A DNA stretch of 64,000 bases from Pontederia crassipes. Its lineage: Eukaryota; Streptophyta; Magnoliopsida; Commelinales; Pontederiaceae. The first letter of the stretch is position 1. Each line of letters begins with the position of its first letter. Shown one piece after another: positions 11,801-23,786 of this stretch. Where the stretch lies: the NCBI GenBank assembly GCA_030549335.1, contig CM060188.1, positions 46,899,696-46,963,695 of the forward strand, in the 5' to 3' direction. The position numbers were made by a program, and so were the translations under genes. The notes beneath the pieces are model-generated. The model had not been told where the DNA came from. It saw only the letters and a program-made list of their open reading frames with translations, and did no database searches.

Positions 11801-12013
11801 CTTTTACAACCTTACTTACAACAACAACAACAACAAAGCCTTATCCCATTAGGTGGGGTCGGCTACATGGATCATACGACGTCATTCCGCTCTATTAGTA
11901 ACCAAACCTTTCGGTATATTATTCACCAATAGATCTTACTCTATTAGTTCGCCAAGTGTCCGCCTTGGCATCCCTCTCCCTCTTTTAATCGGACTCTTTT
12001 ACAACCTTACTTA
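11801..12013 (-). mobile_element. 5'-truncated RTE LINE 3' end with 18-bp target duplication
   Basis: The 177-bp insert at 11819-11995 is nearly identical to the 3' end of the RTE LINE at 6061-9012, in the same minus orientation, with its (AAC)n tail on the left. It is bounded by an exact 18-bp direct repeat, CTTTTACAACCTTACTTA, at 11801-11818 and 11996-12013. Confidence 0.93.
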
Positions 12014-12248
12014 TATAAGTTAATTTATTTATTATATATAAATATAAATAATAAAGGATTAATGTAATATTATTTATTATTTCATTATACATTTTAATAA
12101 ATATAAAACTATTAAAAAAGGATTTTTTATAATTAAATAATATATATTTTTAACAAAATTTTTGACATAATTTTTTAATAAATATTATGTATTTTAATTT
12201 TTTAATAATTTTATAATTTATATTTATCATACATATTCTTCGTTCTTA
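12014..12248. other. Very AT-rich spacer
   Basis: Low-complexity A/T sequence between two RTE fragments. Nothing recognisable. Confidence 0.6.
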
Positions 12249-12294
12249 TAGCCGACCCCATCTAGTGGGATAAAACTTTATTGTTGTTGTTGTT
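12249..12294 (+). mobile_element. Short RTE LINE 3' end fragment
   Basis: GCCGACCCCATCTAGTGGGA followed by a (TTG)n-type tail matches the last ~45 bp of the RTE family, here in plus orientation. No convincing target duplication could be seen. Confidence 0.8.
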
Positions 12295-12485
12295 ATTACA
12301 TGAACTACTTTATTCCTCATTAAATTCCACTCCATCCAAACACACCTCATAAAAACTTGGTGGAATTCTAGTTCCATTGTCAAACGACACGAAGCTATCA
12401 TAAAAAATTCCAACATTGCTCCAAATTGTGGTGTCTCGTGCCCTCCTTGCACCAACATTGATTGAAATGTATGATGGAGTTTCTT

Positions 12486-12533
12486 CCTCTTCAAGATGAG
12501 CGAGTTGTTCCTCTTCAAGATGAGCGAGTTGTT
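12486..12533. repeat. Perfect 24-bp tandem duplication
   Basis: Two exact adjacent copies (12486-12509 and 12510-12533) containing TTCAAGATGAGCGAGTTGTT. They lie in a short minus-strand open frame with no recognisable domain. Confidence 0.9.
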
Positions 12534-13038
12534 GTGCGAAGTAGGAACATATCTCCTCTTGTTTTCCTACAATAATCAATTAAAACTACACAATCTTCTC
12601 AAATATATTGATCTGAAATAAATACGAGGAAATTAAGGAAACTTCTTTGAAAAATAAAATAAAATATGTGTGTCAACAGTCAACACCACGACAAATATGG
12701 TCAAATTAAAAAAAAATAAACAACAAAATAAACTTTATCATGACTAGGATAGACTACAACAAAATAGTTGCGACAAGTTTCTATTGAAGTCTTTATCGTT
12801 GTGACAACAACAAAGGCCATTCTTGTGTTTAACTTGTTGACACAAACTCCTGTAGAGTTGTTGTAGCCACATCAAAAGCGTTAATTTTAAGCCATTTTTA
12901 TATTTATGATTTTTTAATTAAATTGAAACAAACTTCAAACGTTATTAAATTCTTGGGGTCAAATTAAGTCTATTTTCAGTGCATTTAGATGAGTTTAAGA
13001 CTTTTTTAATCCTCATATAATAGGGGGAAATGAATTTG

Positions 13039-13158
13039 CAGAAAAGAAATCTTATCAACAACAACAACAACAAAGCCTTATCCCACTATGTGGGGTCGGT
13101 TACATGGATCATACGACGTCATTCCGCTCTATTAGTAACAGAAAAGAAATCTTATCAA
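13039..13158 (-). mobile_element. 80-bp RTE LINE 3' end with 20-bp target duplication
   Basis: The insert at 13059-13138 is an RTE 3' end (minus orientation). It is bounded by the exact 20-mer CAGAAAAGAAATCTTATCAA at 13039-13058 and 13139-13158. One or two bases are ambiguous because the tail starts with CAA. Confidence 0.93.
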
Positions 13159-13201
13159 GTTCCCAAATAGTTTAAATTAAAAAAAAATTCATGGGAATCC
13201 T

Positions 13202-14390
13202 TAAGGCTGCGTTTGGTACGGGAACATTAGTTCTCGAGAACTAATTGATTTGATAAAAAAGTTTGGGTTGGTGTTTGGATGAAAAAGTGTAATGATGAGG
13301 ATTTAAAAAGTTGATGTGATGGATAAGTTTTAGTGAGTGTTTGGATAAAAAATGAGAACTAAGAATATAATTTATTATTTTATGAGGTATAAATTTATAA
13401 TAAATAAGAATATGTTATTAATATTATAATTTACGTAAATCATTATATTACTAATATTATTTTTATTAATTTTGATCAAATTTTTTAAATATTATTAATA
13501 TTATAATTCACGTACATTTTTAAGATCCAAATATAATATAATTTTTTTAAAAAATAATTAAATAGTTTAATTAATAAATATTTATTAATTATTAGAACTA
13601 ATTATTATATAATTTTTAATTAATAACATTTAATAAATTATGTTATAATATCCCTAAATTATGTTATAATAATGTATTAATTTATTCTATATTATATATG
13701 CATACATTATAAAATAATTAAATAATAAATGAAATTAAAAAAAAGTCAAAATGCGGTGGGACAATTGAAAAAAAAAGAAATGTTCTTGCCTTTCGAAATG
13801 TTCTTGTCAAACTCACGTGACGAGAACATTTTTGGTAGCACCCCTGGCCCAATCAAGATATTTTTCGCTTTGGGCCTATTGGCCCGTACGAATTTAAAAC
13901 GTGTCTTGATAGGTGAAGGGGGTAGCTACATATAAGCTCATGACTATCTTCGTATTTTGTCCATGTGGGACTATTCGATGAGACCATCTTGGTCCTTAGA
14001 CCTCAGGTCGTTACAATCTTTCCCCCATAAAGGGCTCAACGTCCTCGTTGAGCAGGGTTCGTGTTGGTCCATGGCCCGTGTTTCTCACATGGCTCAAGTG
14101 AGCACGCGAGGTCGGCTCTGATATCATTTCTGTAACACCCCCTAGCCCAATCAAGATATTGTTCGCTTAGGAACTATTGGCCCGCACGAATTTAAAACGC
14201 GTCTTGATAGGTGAAGGGGGTAGTTACATATAAGCCCATGACCACCTCTGTATTTTGTCCATGTGGGACTATTCGATGAGATCATCTTGGTCCTTAAACC
14301 TCAGGTCGTTTTTTTGTTCCCGTCACATAAAATATTTGGGAACATTTCGCAATGTTTCGCGAAATGTTCCCAAACCAAATGCAACCCTAA
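13202..14390. mobile_element. PIF/Harbinger-like non-autonomous element with TAA target duplication
   Basis: The ends are imperfect inverted repeats (GGCTGCGTTTGGTACGGGAA on the left; reverse complement of the right end GGGTTGCATTTGGTTTGGGA). They are flanked by TAA at 13202-13204 and 14388-14390, the target signature of PIF/Harbinger elements. The interior is AT-rich without transposase. A miniature LTR element is nested at 13833-14312. Confidence 0.75.
13833..14312 (-). mobile_element. TRIM-like miniature LTR retrotransposon
   Basis: Two ~180-bp direct repeats (13833-14015 and 14131-14312), best preserved as TGTAACACCCCC...GGTCGTTACA, flank about 115 bp of non-coding DNA. Left of the right repeat, GGCTCTGATATCAT is the complement of a tRNA-Met-type primer binding site. 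Right of the left repeat, TTTCCCCCATAAA is a polypurine tract on the minus strand. This fixes minus orientation: 5' LTR on the right, 3' LTR on the left. The element has no coding capacity and depends on proteins from elsewhere. Confidence 0.85.
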
Positions 14391-17300
14391 AACCACTTGG
14401 AGGCTATAAATACATTTGAGGGCACAATAATTCATTTATTTCAAACTTAGGAAGATTTAGCAGTCCAATCTGTAGTTGAAAACTTGAGACCTCTTGAAGA
14501 AGATTTAGTCTAACTCTCAAGGAGATTCATTAATAATTATCATCTATATTTTTTCCGCATTTTATTCTATTTTTTATGATTTATCCTACTTATAAGAATC
14601 AATTTTATTGAAGGCAAATTTGTCGAATCCATGTATTTAATTGCAATATAATTTTTAGTCACTTTTGAACATCATGTTATACCTAATGTTTTTTATGACT
14701 TGATTGGATTCTAGTGTTAAATTACAACTTTTTTATGGGTGATTAACTTTTAGATTTCATATTGCTTTAAGAATGATCTTTTACTTTATGTTGAAGCATT
14801 TAGTGCCATTATTTCCGCATAAGCTTTTTATAGGTGCATAGATTGTTTGGTCTAGGATTACAAACTTTTTAGCGTGATTAATGGTGTATGGAATATTATT
14901 AACTTGATCTTTAATTAGATTGAAAGTTGACTCAAAGATCAATTTTAGTTTAATCCAAAACAGAATTATTGATTGCATATCATTTTAGGTGTGAGCATAT
15001 ATGATCCTAAATTGCCATCTTAAGTGAGGAAATAAGTTAGTCCATAATATTTAAGCACCTAAATCTCAAGGAGTTCTAACACCAATCTTACTATATATTT
15101 TAATTTTTTATTTTAAAATTTTATCCAAAAATAAATATTTCCTCCTATTAGGTGTTAAAATTGGATTAGATAGTCATTATATTTCACATTGGGATCGATA
15201 ACTCTATATTCATCGTTTATTACTTTGTTGACTAGTGCATTTGTTAGTTTTATTGTTTTACAATTTTCACATCAAGATTCTAGTCTATTGTCATTGCAAC
15301 TATTTTGCATCCCCTTACCTCGTCCAACCTAACAATTGTTGGATCACAATAGTTCTTTGTCACTTTGCACACAACCGTCACCTACATCACACATCCGACA
15401 TCTCTCATTTTCATTGATTTCATTGGTTTCATTCAATGGATCACAAGACACCCAAGAGGAAGGGAGGATGAAATTGTTGTTTATAAACATAAAATTGATT
15501 CCAGAGAGAAAAGACTGAAGTACAAAATCATATGTAAACTCAAAACAAAACCAAATGAGAATGAGAAGAAAGGTAAGAGAGAATGCAAATATGAAAATAA
15601 TAGGTTTTAGAGATAAGGTTCGATCACGCCATTCCTTCATTTCAAATGGGACAAAAAAAAAAGAAATACTTTACATAAACACCTTCTTCACTTCGAAAGG
15701 AACTTCACCGGATTTTTGTCTTCACTCAAAAAGATAAGATTCAATCTCTCATACAAAGAAATTCAACCACCTATACAAGATTACTAATGTAGACTATGAT
15801 CTCTCTTTTATAATATGAAGCTCACAAGAGAAATAAAAGAGAAGGGAAAGAGTAAATACAAGTTTAAGCTTAAAATGACCTCTTGAATGTGCAAATGTGT
15901 TCTTGTTACAACATATTTTTTTCTTGCTTCTTGATCTATCTTGGACCTCTTATACTAAGAAAAATTTCGAAAGGCCATACACTTAAAAAATAGTCGTTAT
16001 GCATTTTGTCAATGCACTTTCAAATGTTTGGTAGTTCGAACCAATTAGCCTTTAGGTTTGTATCAACATAGGTTCAAATGCTAAAAAATAATGTTTAGAT
16101 GTCTTGACCTACTAGGCATTAGGCTTCTATCAGCATAGGTTCAGATGTCCAGAAATAAAGTTTGGATGTTGATCTTTTTCTAAACATCCATGCTTTGTTT
16201 CAATTGTCAAAATCTCTTCTTGCAAGTTTGATAAATTTACACTATTCTATTATATTTGTCCTAATTAAGTGATTTTCCATTCTCTGATAAGCTAAAAAGG
16301 ATCTATAACTTTTATATTCATCACTCAATAAAAAATAAGATGGAATAATAGTCAAATATGAATATAAAGTTCAATGGATATGTTTGACTTAAAAGTTTGA
16401 TAAATCTTCATATTTTGCACGTATCATTTAAGGGTGTTCATCGAGGTGAATAGACTAGGTGAACCCAATGTCCCAAGCAGACAAGACATCGGATCCAACC
16501 CGACCATATACACAACTTGATGAGTGGTCGAGTCGAGTATAGATTGAAAAATCTCAACTTGAGACATATCTTTTTATTCTTTTTATTTTTTATCTTTTTT
16601 ATTTAACTTTAAGTTTGTATTTGATATAAAAATATTAAAATAAAATGTTTAAGTATGGAAATATTAAAAACTTACTTTATGCTTTAAAATAAATATTAAA
16701 TAATATAATATAATAAAGTAAGACAAAAATTTTAAAAAATAGATTGGTTTGACCGGATTTGTCCACAGGACCTCACCAAATCCAACCAAATGAAGCTCAT
16801 TTCTCACTACTAAAAAGTCCCATCTTCCTCAAGTTCTGCCCCATTTACAATTTCTATTACAACATGATGTGTCAATTTAGTTCCTTAGGTTTTTTCATAA
16901 TCACAAGCTAAAAGTTCAAACCTGTAGGTGATATATATTAAGATATTTTAATTTCGGAGTTGAAAGATGTGCCACTATATCATACTTTTAATTCCTAATT
17001 ACTATGTTAATTATTTATTAATACTAGGTTCTTTTTTTTTGTTTTGAAATTTATTGGCATCATTGTTATTAATTATGCATCTTACTTATAATTAATATGT
17101 AACACTAAAATCAAATTTTCTACATTGTTTCAATTTATCGAATATTTTTTAATTATGTTCACTTTTTTCCACAGTTAAAATATTAACTTTTTCTCACAAA
17201 TAATGTTACATATGTAAATTACTCCATAAATTAATTGAATTATAAAGCTTTAAATTAGAAGGTAAAAATATAATATCATTTTTTTCTTCAATATAACTTT

Positions 17301-19197
17301 GGTCATCACTCTCTTGGAGCAACATGTTTCTCTTGTGAATGAAGAGAAGCGTCTTCTCATGCTCACTATATCCAACAAACAAAAATGTAAACGAAGCGGA
17401 CGATAAATTGAAATCACTACAACCTGATAACGTACCACATTATTCCTCCTTTCTATTCTTCCAACAAGACGTCGATGCATCATTATCCTACAAATTCAGG
17501 TAAGATGATACGTCAGTGCTACAAATATATGCATGCCACATTTAAGGCAACTTGATTTCAAGAAACAAATCTCCATACACAAAGTTGCTTAACACCAAGT
17601 TTGGATTTTAATAAAAAAATTGTTGAAGAGCTCCGAAGCAAAAACCACCAGCAGGTACATATGATAACATCTTCAATATGGTTGCACAACATTTCGCAAC
17701 ATCCGCAACAAGAATAATAAGTTAACTTGGACCTGTCAATCATTTAAATACACGCAAAGTTCTTCAAAGAAATGTTAAAAACAATAAGAACCCGCCATCT
17801 ATTAACATAATAGTTGAAAAGGAAACATAATAAATACAAGTTATTGGAATTTGATGTGGCATTATAGTGCATAAAAGATAGGTTAAGTCAATTAGAATAA
17901 TTATTTGGATGCAATGAACAAGTCGAGTTCATCTGCATGAAATATCAAATCCAGATTAACACCCAATACGAACATCAGTCAATCTTTCGAAAATTGGCAC
18001 CAAGAAGAAAGACACCTTACAGACCATCATGAATAATAGAAACATGCTCGACATATCAGATATATAACTAAGAAGTAAATTTATGTATGAATAAATTAAA
18101 TAGAGTACTTCAAAGTAACTAGTAATAAAATCATTTCCTTCTTTCCACAAGAAGAATGTTATCAGCCACATCCAATGTCATGCAATATGTAGCAGTATGA
18201 TCTTTAGAAACACCTTTTATATGTAGCACTATGGTGAGAAATGTAACTAGTGGCAACAGATAATCCAATTATTCAAGTCCATTGGAACAAAAGGAACTTT
18301 TTTCACCAAATATATTTTCGCAAGAAACTAAAGGACAAAAAAGTAGAACCTTATTTGCATGAAATTCAAATGCCATATCAACAATAAAGTTGTCTAACTC
18401 ATTGTCAAGATAAAAATTTTACACAAGTTCGTAATGGGTCCATAAGAGGTTGTAAGATCCTATCTATAGATAAAAAAAAAAGAAATAGTCCTTTTATAAG
18501 AGGCATATTAGTGCAATCTCAAGTTTTGGGTCTTTAGATTGGAATCATTTTGTTCCATAATTCATATTGCTTGTGTTTTGCGCCATTAGATGAAATTCAT
18601 GCTAATCCAAAGGTCCAAAATATGAAATTGCACAATTATGATAATTTAACTCCTTTTATAAATATGTCTCTCAACTTGGTTACAATGTCATTTCAAAAGT
18701 CAAAATAAAGAAAGCATGAGAAAATATATTAAATATCATCTAAATTATCATTAAGAATCTAAAATATTATTTGCCAAAAATACAAAAAAAATTATTCTAT
18801 TCATCATAAGACGTGTAAAATCGAATACGAGCACATGATCTTAAGACCAAATTTAACATCTTAAAAATATCATAAGATCTATAAAGTAATTCCCTAATAA
18901 AAATCTACAAAGCAAGATATATTGAGATAAATTAGGGGCTTGAGTGATAATAAGGTTATTATGGAACACTTATTGCACCATTGGGACATACAGTCACGTT
19001 CATTTGGGCATACCATTGACAGTGTTTTTTTACGAGGATCATTGATAGTTTTTTAAACTATTTTGGGCTCAACATAAGAATACTATCTTCATATGATAGA
19101 GATGTTACATTGAGAAGTGAAAAGCTTTTTCAACTTCACATAATCCAAAATCAATAGAAATTCACATCTGATTTCACTTTGGTGCTTTTTCAACAAT
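14391..19197. other. AT-rich gene-poor region
   Basis: About 4.8 kb without recognisable genes or intact elements. Short open frames lack recognisable motifs or codon structure. Decayed transposon DNA is likely, but I cannot assign families. Confidence 0.5.
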
Positions 19198-19203
19198 GTT
19201 TTT

Positions 19204-20881
19204 TGTTGAAAAATATGTTCACTTATTATTCACCAAACACTAGTGCCTCCTTATTTATAATAAAGGTAAGCAATGCAAGAAAAGAGAATATGCTAGAATA
19301 TTACTCTAGAATGTCAGGGATATTATCCCAAAATATCTGAGATATTATTTCAGAAAATCTGTGATACTAATCCTTAATAATATTACAAAGATATGGAAAG
19401 ATATGCAAATTATATCTCAACACTTCCCCTCAAGTTGGAGCATAGATATCAATCATGCCTAGCTTGTTGCATTTCAATCATGCCTAACTTGGTAATAAGA
19501 AAGTTGATGACGTTGACGATTCTATATCCCAACACGCCCCCACAAGACGACGTTGGGAAGAGAGTGAACGGCGGCGACTTGAAGGACATACCGCGGTGAG
19601 ATCACACAACAGCGCCAGTGTAATCACTCGTCGAACACCTGCTGGGCGACCTGTGCTGAAGACGATGACCAAGACCAGGCTTCAGACAGTAGAGGCAATT
19701 TGATAAACACCTAGAGGACAGCTGCTGCTAAAAGAACATCGAAGAGGAAGACACCAACAATGATTTTGCCGTCATGCCCCAAATTGAAGAGAGCTTGAGC
19801 AGCAATAGCAGAACATCCGAGGCAAGTAAAAATTCTTCGATGGAAGTAGAGAACCAGAGGAGCTAGAAACACAGCTCCCAAATCTGGCAACAACGCCGGT
19901 AGAATGCCGAGAACGGCAAATGGAGAGGAAACTCCAAAGTGAATCGCCAGAAAGGAAGGTTACGATCGTTGATAACAACGTCAGCCAAGTCCGGTCGTCC
20001 ACAACGACGCTGGTATAATTCCAGAGGTTAAGCTCCGATCAATAGAGGTTCAGTAGGACACTCCTTATAGAGTGCAGGATGCCTCAAAGGTGTAGGAAGC
20101 CCTCAACGACTTAGGGCATCATAGAAACATTACAGCAAAGCTGCAGAGATGCCCTTATGGGGCAGAGAGTTGCTAGAAAGCAAAATGTGGAGAAGATGAA
20201 CAAAGGACAGAAACCACAAAGGTACAAAACCTCGATCTAGGATCACTGCTTTGATCAATAGAGGCCCGAAGGCAAGTCCAGCGATAACACTGACAAACAA
20301 ATGAAAGCGAAGGAAACATGGAAGAGGCAAAAATGAAGTTTGGTTCTGCAATAGTTTTCAAGCTCCTATGTAGTGTTAAGATTGTTCTTGTAACAGAAGA
20401 AGAAGGAGATGCGGAAATAGCGGAAGAGAGAAATATAAAAGAAAACACAGAGACACAAAGACGTAGAAAGAAGAACGTGAACCAGAAACCGAGAGAGAGA
20501 AAAGGAGAAATCAGAAATGTGGATCATCAAGCCATAAACACGAAGATAAAGAACTTCGTGCTTCCTGGACTTTCAAGAGCCATGGAAGCTGACGAATCAC
20601 TCGACGAGAGGAGCTCACACGGATCTCTTAATCAACCCGCTCTGATACCATGTTGAAAAATATGTTTTCACTTATTACTCACCAAACACTAGTGCCTCCT
20701 TATTTATCATAAAGGTAGGCAATACAAGAAAGGAAAATATGCTAAAATGTTACTCTAGAATATCAGAGATATTATCCCGAAATATCTAAGTTATTATTCC
20801 AAAAAATCTGGAATACTAATCCTGAATAATATTACAAATATATGCAAAGATATGGAAAAATATGCAAATCATATCTCAACA
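19204..20881 (-). mobile_element. Small non-autonomous LTR retrotransposon
   Basis: Direct repeats at 19204-19422 and 20651-20881 both run TGTTGAAAAATATG...ATCTCAACA and are about 220-230 bp long. Between them lie a minus-strand polypurine tract (reverse complement of CTTCCCCTCAAGTTGGAGC at 19423-19441) and a tRNA-Met primer binding site (CGCTCTGATACCA ending at 20650). The element therefore reads right to left. The 1.2-kb interior has no gag, RT or integrase. Flanks are T-rich (19199-19203 and GTTTT at 20882-20886), so a 5-bp duplication is only approximate. Short LTRs and the LTR start resemble Copia-type elements, but the superfamily is not proven. Confidence 0.85.
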
Positions 20882-20886
20882 GTTTT

Positions 20887-21803
20887 CAACTAATAAGAAT
20901 AAAATGGAAAGAAATGTCTCTATCTCCATATTGTTTCCATGCTTTTCATTATCTTGATGAATTTCTTTTTTTTACTTTACAGAATAAAAACAATCATTGC
21001 TATAATAGAGCTAATTAATCATAATTATCAACAAGATTCCAGTTCACTTCATATAAACCCATAACTGTCATTTCAATCTAAACCTAAAAATACAACAAGG
21101 AAAAATGTAGAAAGAAGAGATGAATCTTATCTTTCACCTAAATCAATCAATAAGATGAGACAAAACAAGAGAAATAACTTCTGAGATGTTTGATAGATAC
21201 TCCTCTTTCAATGGAATTGGAAGTCTTTCCACAAATATAAATAAAATCTCGTGGTCCAATTTGACATATAAATCTAAACTAATGAAAAAAATGCAAAATA
21301 AATATGGATAACATTTTTACTTAACCTTACTATAATAGTTACAAATACCACTTTAAGGGCTAAGAACAAGTGCCACAAAAGTAATGCACCACTCCCACCT
21401 ATTTAATATTGCACTTTAGTTTGAGACATTGATCACATACTCTATTAGTGGACTTCATGATATTTGTAAAAACGTTCCAAGGAATAAATTCGACAAAGAA
21501 CATTTAAACATATAAAAGAAGCAAGAAAAATAAATGCCACATAACACTTGCTCGTACTATGATCTTATGAACAGCCATACAAATTAAGAAAAAGCACCAC
21601 AAGAGTGACATCTCTCTAGCTGATTGTACCTTCTTCACAAGTGACCTAAACTGATAATGGTCTTCTTTTTCATTTTCTTTTCCTCCTTTTCTTTCTTTCT
21701 TTATTAATTTTGAAAATCCTTTTATTTTTTGCAATGCATGACTTGAAATGCTTATAGAAACAAAAATAAGCGAAGAAAACTAAATGGCATTAATTATCTC
21801 AGT
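20887..21803. other. Intergenic AT-rich DNA
   Basis: No gene or intact element recognised. Confidence 0.5.
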
Positions 21804-21858
21804 GATCCATGTAGCCAACCCCACCTAGTGGGATAAGGCTTTGTTGTTGTTGTTGTTG
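21804..21858 (+). mobile_element. Short RTE LINE 3' end fragment
   Basis: GATCCATGTAGCCAACCCCA and the (TTG)n tail match the RTE 3' end in plus orientation. The fragment abuts a local duplication that starts directly after the tail. Confidence 0.85.
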
Positions 21859-22165
21859 CTGCTTACATGCACACATGAATTTGCATGGGCCAAGGTTGAC
21901 ACGTGGAGGCGTGGAGGTGAAGTATTTCCTAAAACATGCTTTTATAGCCTGCGGGGATGCACTGTTGCTTATGAAAATTACATCATATGTAAAAGACATA
22001 CAAACAAAATGCATAGATAGAATTAAATCGAAAGCTTACATGCATGCAGGAATTTGCATAGTTCAAGGTTGACACATCTAGAGGCTTGGAGGTTTTCCTA
22101 AAACATGCTTTTATCGCCGGCGGGGATGTGTGGTTGCTTATTACATCATATGTAAAAGACAATAA
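21859..22165 (+). repeat. Diverged tandem duplication (~170 bp and ~130 bp)
   Basis: Two consecutive copies share GAATTTGCAT, CAAGGTTGACAC, CCTAAAACATGCTTTTAT, CGGGGATG and TTACATCATATGTAAAAGAC in the same order. The second copy, from about 22034, is shorter by internal deletions. Confidence 0.85.
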
Positions 22166-23397
22166 AATTACTGGTGGATGACAAGCAGGTAAACATGCTG
22201 GAGCAGTTTAAGACAGTATCAATTTGTTCTAGTTCATGACCACATAATCCAACCTCAGGGAACATAAATTAGTTGTGAATAAACTTTTTAGTTATTATCG
22301 ATTCTATGCCACAAATATTTATACAAGTGACCATTCTGATGGCGTATACTCTTCAACAGAAAACCAACCTTGCATTGGGATAGATTCTGGGAACAATTTG
22401 AGTACCTTACACAGTATGATACTCATTTCTGCTGTTTTACTTCATAATAGATGAATTAAGTAACAAAAACAAAACCTTTCATTTATGCAGGGACAAGTTA
22501 TATTCTATGAATTATAAGTTTTTTTTTTTTTGAGGAGGTATGAATTATAAGTTATGACAATTATAAATATTAAGGAAAATGAACACCGTTGACTACATTA
22601 ATTTTTGGATAGAACAACTCTTGGCAGCTAGTTATTCTATCCTATAAATCATTATCACGGTTGAGCATGCATGCACCAAAATTTCATTTTGGTTAGAGGC
22701 TCTCGCAAGTTCTCCTAATCAATCATCAGCATTCATTGACTGGTCTCTAAGGTTAGATTACAAAGAAAGAATATTCTTTGGAAGTTGAAGAATCAGAAAA
22801 AAAGAAATAGAAGAGTATAACTTACTTTATAGGTTTTCCTAATCAATCTGCCAAAATGTTGGCTCAGTCAAGCCCACTTTTATTGTCATCTCACTTGGTT
22901 GATACAACTATTTTCTTCACAATGCTCCATGTTAGATTCCAATGATATGCAGAATAGCTCCTGTGAATTTTAATTTTTACTTCTCTAGGTTCTAAGGCAA
23001 CAAGAAGGCAAATAAGCTTTTTCCACACAATTACTGTGGTCCATTTTTCATGTTCAACACTGATGTCCATTCTGGTGATCAAATGCTATAATTGCAACTT
23101 TCACTAACCTCAATAACCATAAGAGTCTTTCTACCTATTTGACCTATCTATGTGGTTCAGAAATGTCCATATGGTGATAGGTTTTTGCTTTTACACACGT
23201 ATTTCCAAAGAAGACGCGTGAATAATCAAAGATTGTTCAGGAAATATGTTCTTCGTTATTGGATTTTTAGTTGCAAGATGGAGCAGTTGATAGTGCTCCA
23301 GCTGAGAAGTTTCAGGTCCAATGGAGCATTACTTGGATAACTGTCCCTTCTACTTTAAGCACATTTAGTTTCCAGTTATACCCCTAGTTGTTGTCAG
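22166..23397. other. Intergenic DNA
   Basis: No gene or intact element recognised. Short open frames lack domains. Confidence 0.5.
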
Positions 23398-23400
23398 TTA

Positions 23401-23613
23401 GCGTGTCTTTGGACATTGGAAGGAAATGGAGAGAAAGGGAAGGGAGGTAAAACTATTCAATCCTAATATGGGGTAAATTATTTTTAGGACATTTGGAGGG
23501 AAAATGAAATTAATATTTCTCTCCCAAACAAATTTCTATCCAAACAAAGGAAAAGGAAGTGAAATTTTAACTTTTCCTTCATTATCCTCATTTACCCGCA
23601 ATCCAAACACACC
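23401..23613. mobile_element. MITE with CGTGT-TTTGGA ends
   Basis: The left end GCGTGTCTTTGGACATTGG and the reverse complement of the right end GGTGTGTTTGGATTGCGGG are imperfect inverted repeats about 213 bp apart. This fits a small non-autonomous DNA transposon. The flanks TTA and TAG do not give a clean target duplication, so the superfamily is uncertain. Confidence 0.65.
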
Positions 23614-23627
23614 TAGTGTTAATGGGA

Positions 23628-23786
23628 GTATTACAATAAATATCCTCCTTATCTTCATTCCAGGCAGATGGAGTGTAAGCTAGGGGGCGTCGCCCCCCGT
23701 CGGAGGTCGCAGAGCGGGGGCTGAACCCCCCTAGCTTACACTCCATCTGCCTGGAATGAAGATAAGGAGGATATTTACTGTAATAC
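23628..23786. repeat. Near-perfect long hairpin (60-nt arms)
   Basis: Bases 23628-23687 and the reverse complement of 23726-23786 agree at all but one of about 60 positions. A 38-nt loop lies between them and contains a further pairing of GCCCCC with GGGGGC. The ends read GTATTACA...TGTAATAC. Transcribed in either direction this would fold into one long duplex. It may be a foldback MITE, a small-RNA-producing inverted duplication or a miRNA-like precursor. Nothing in the sequence alone separates these. Confidence 0.95.
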
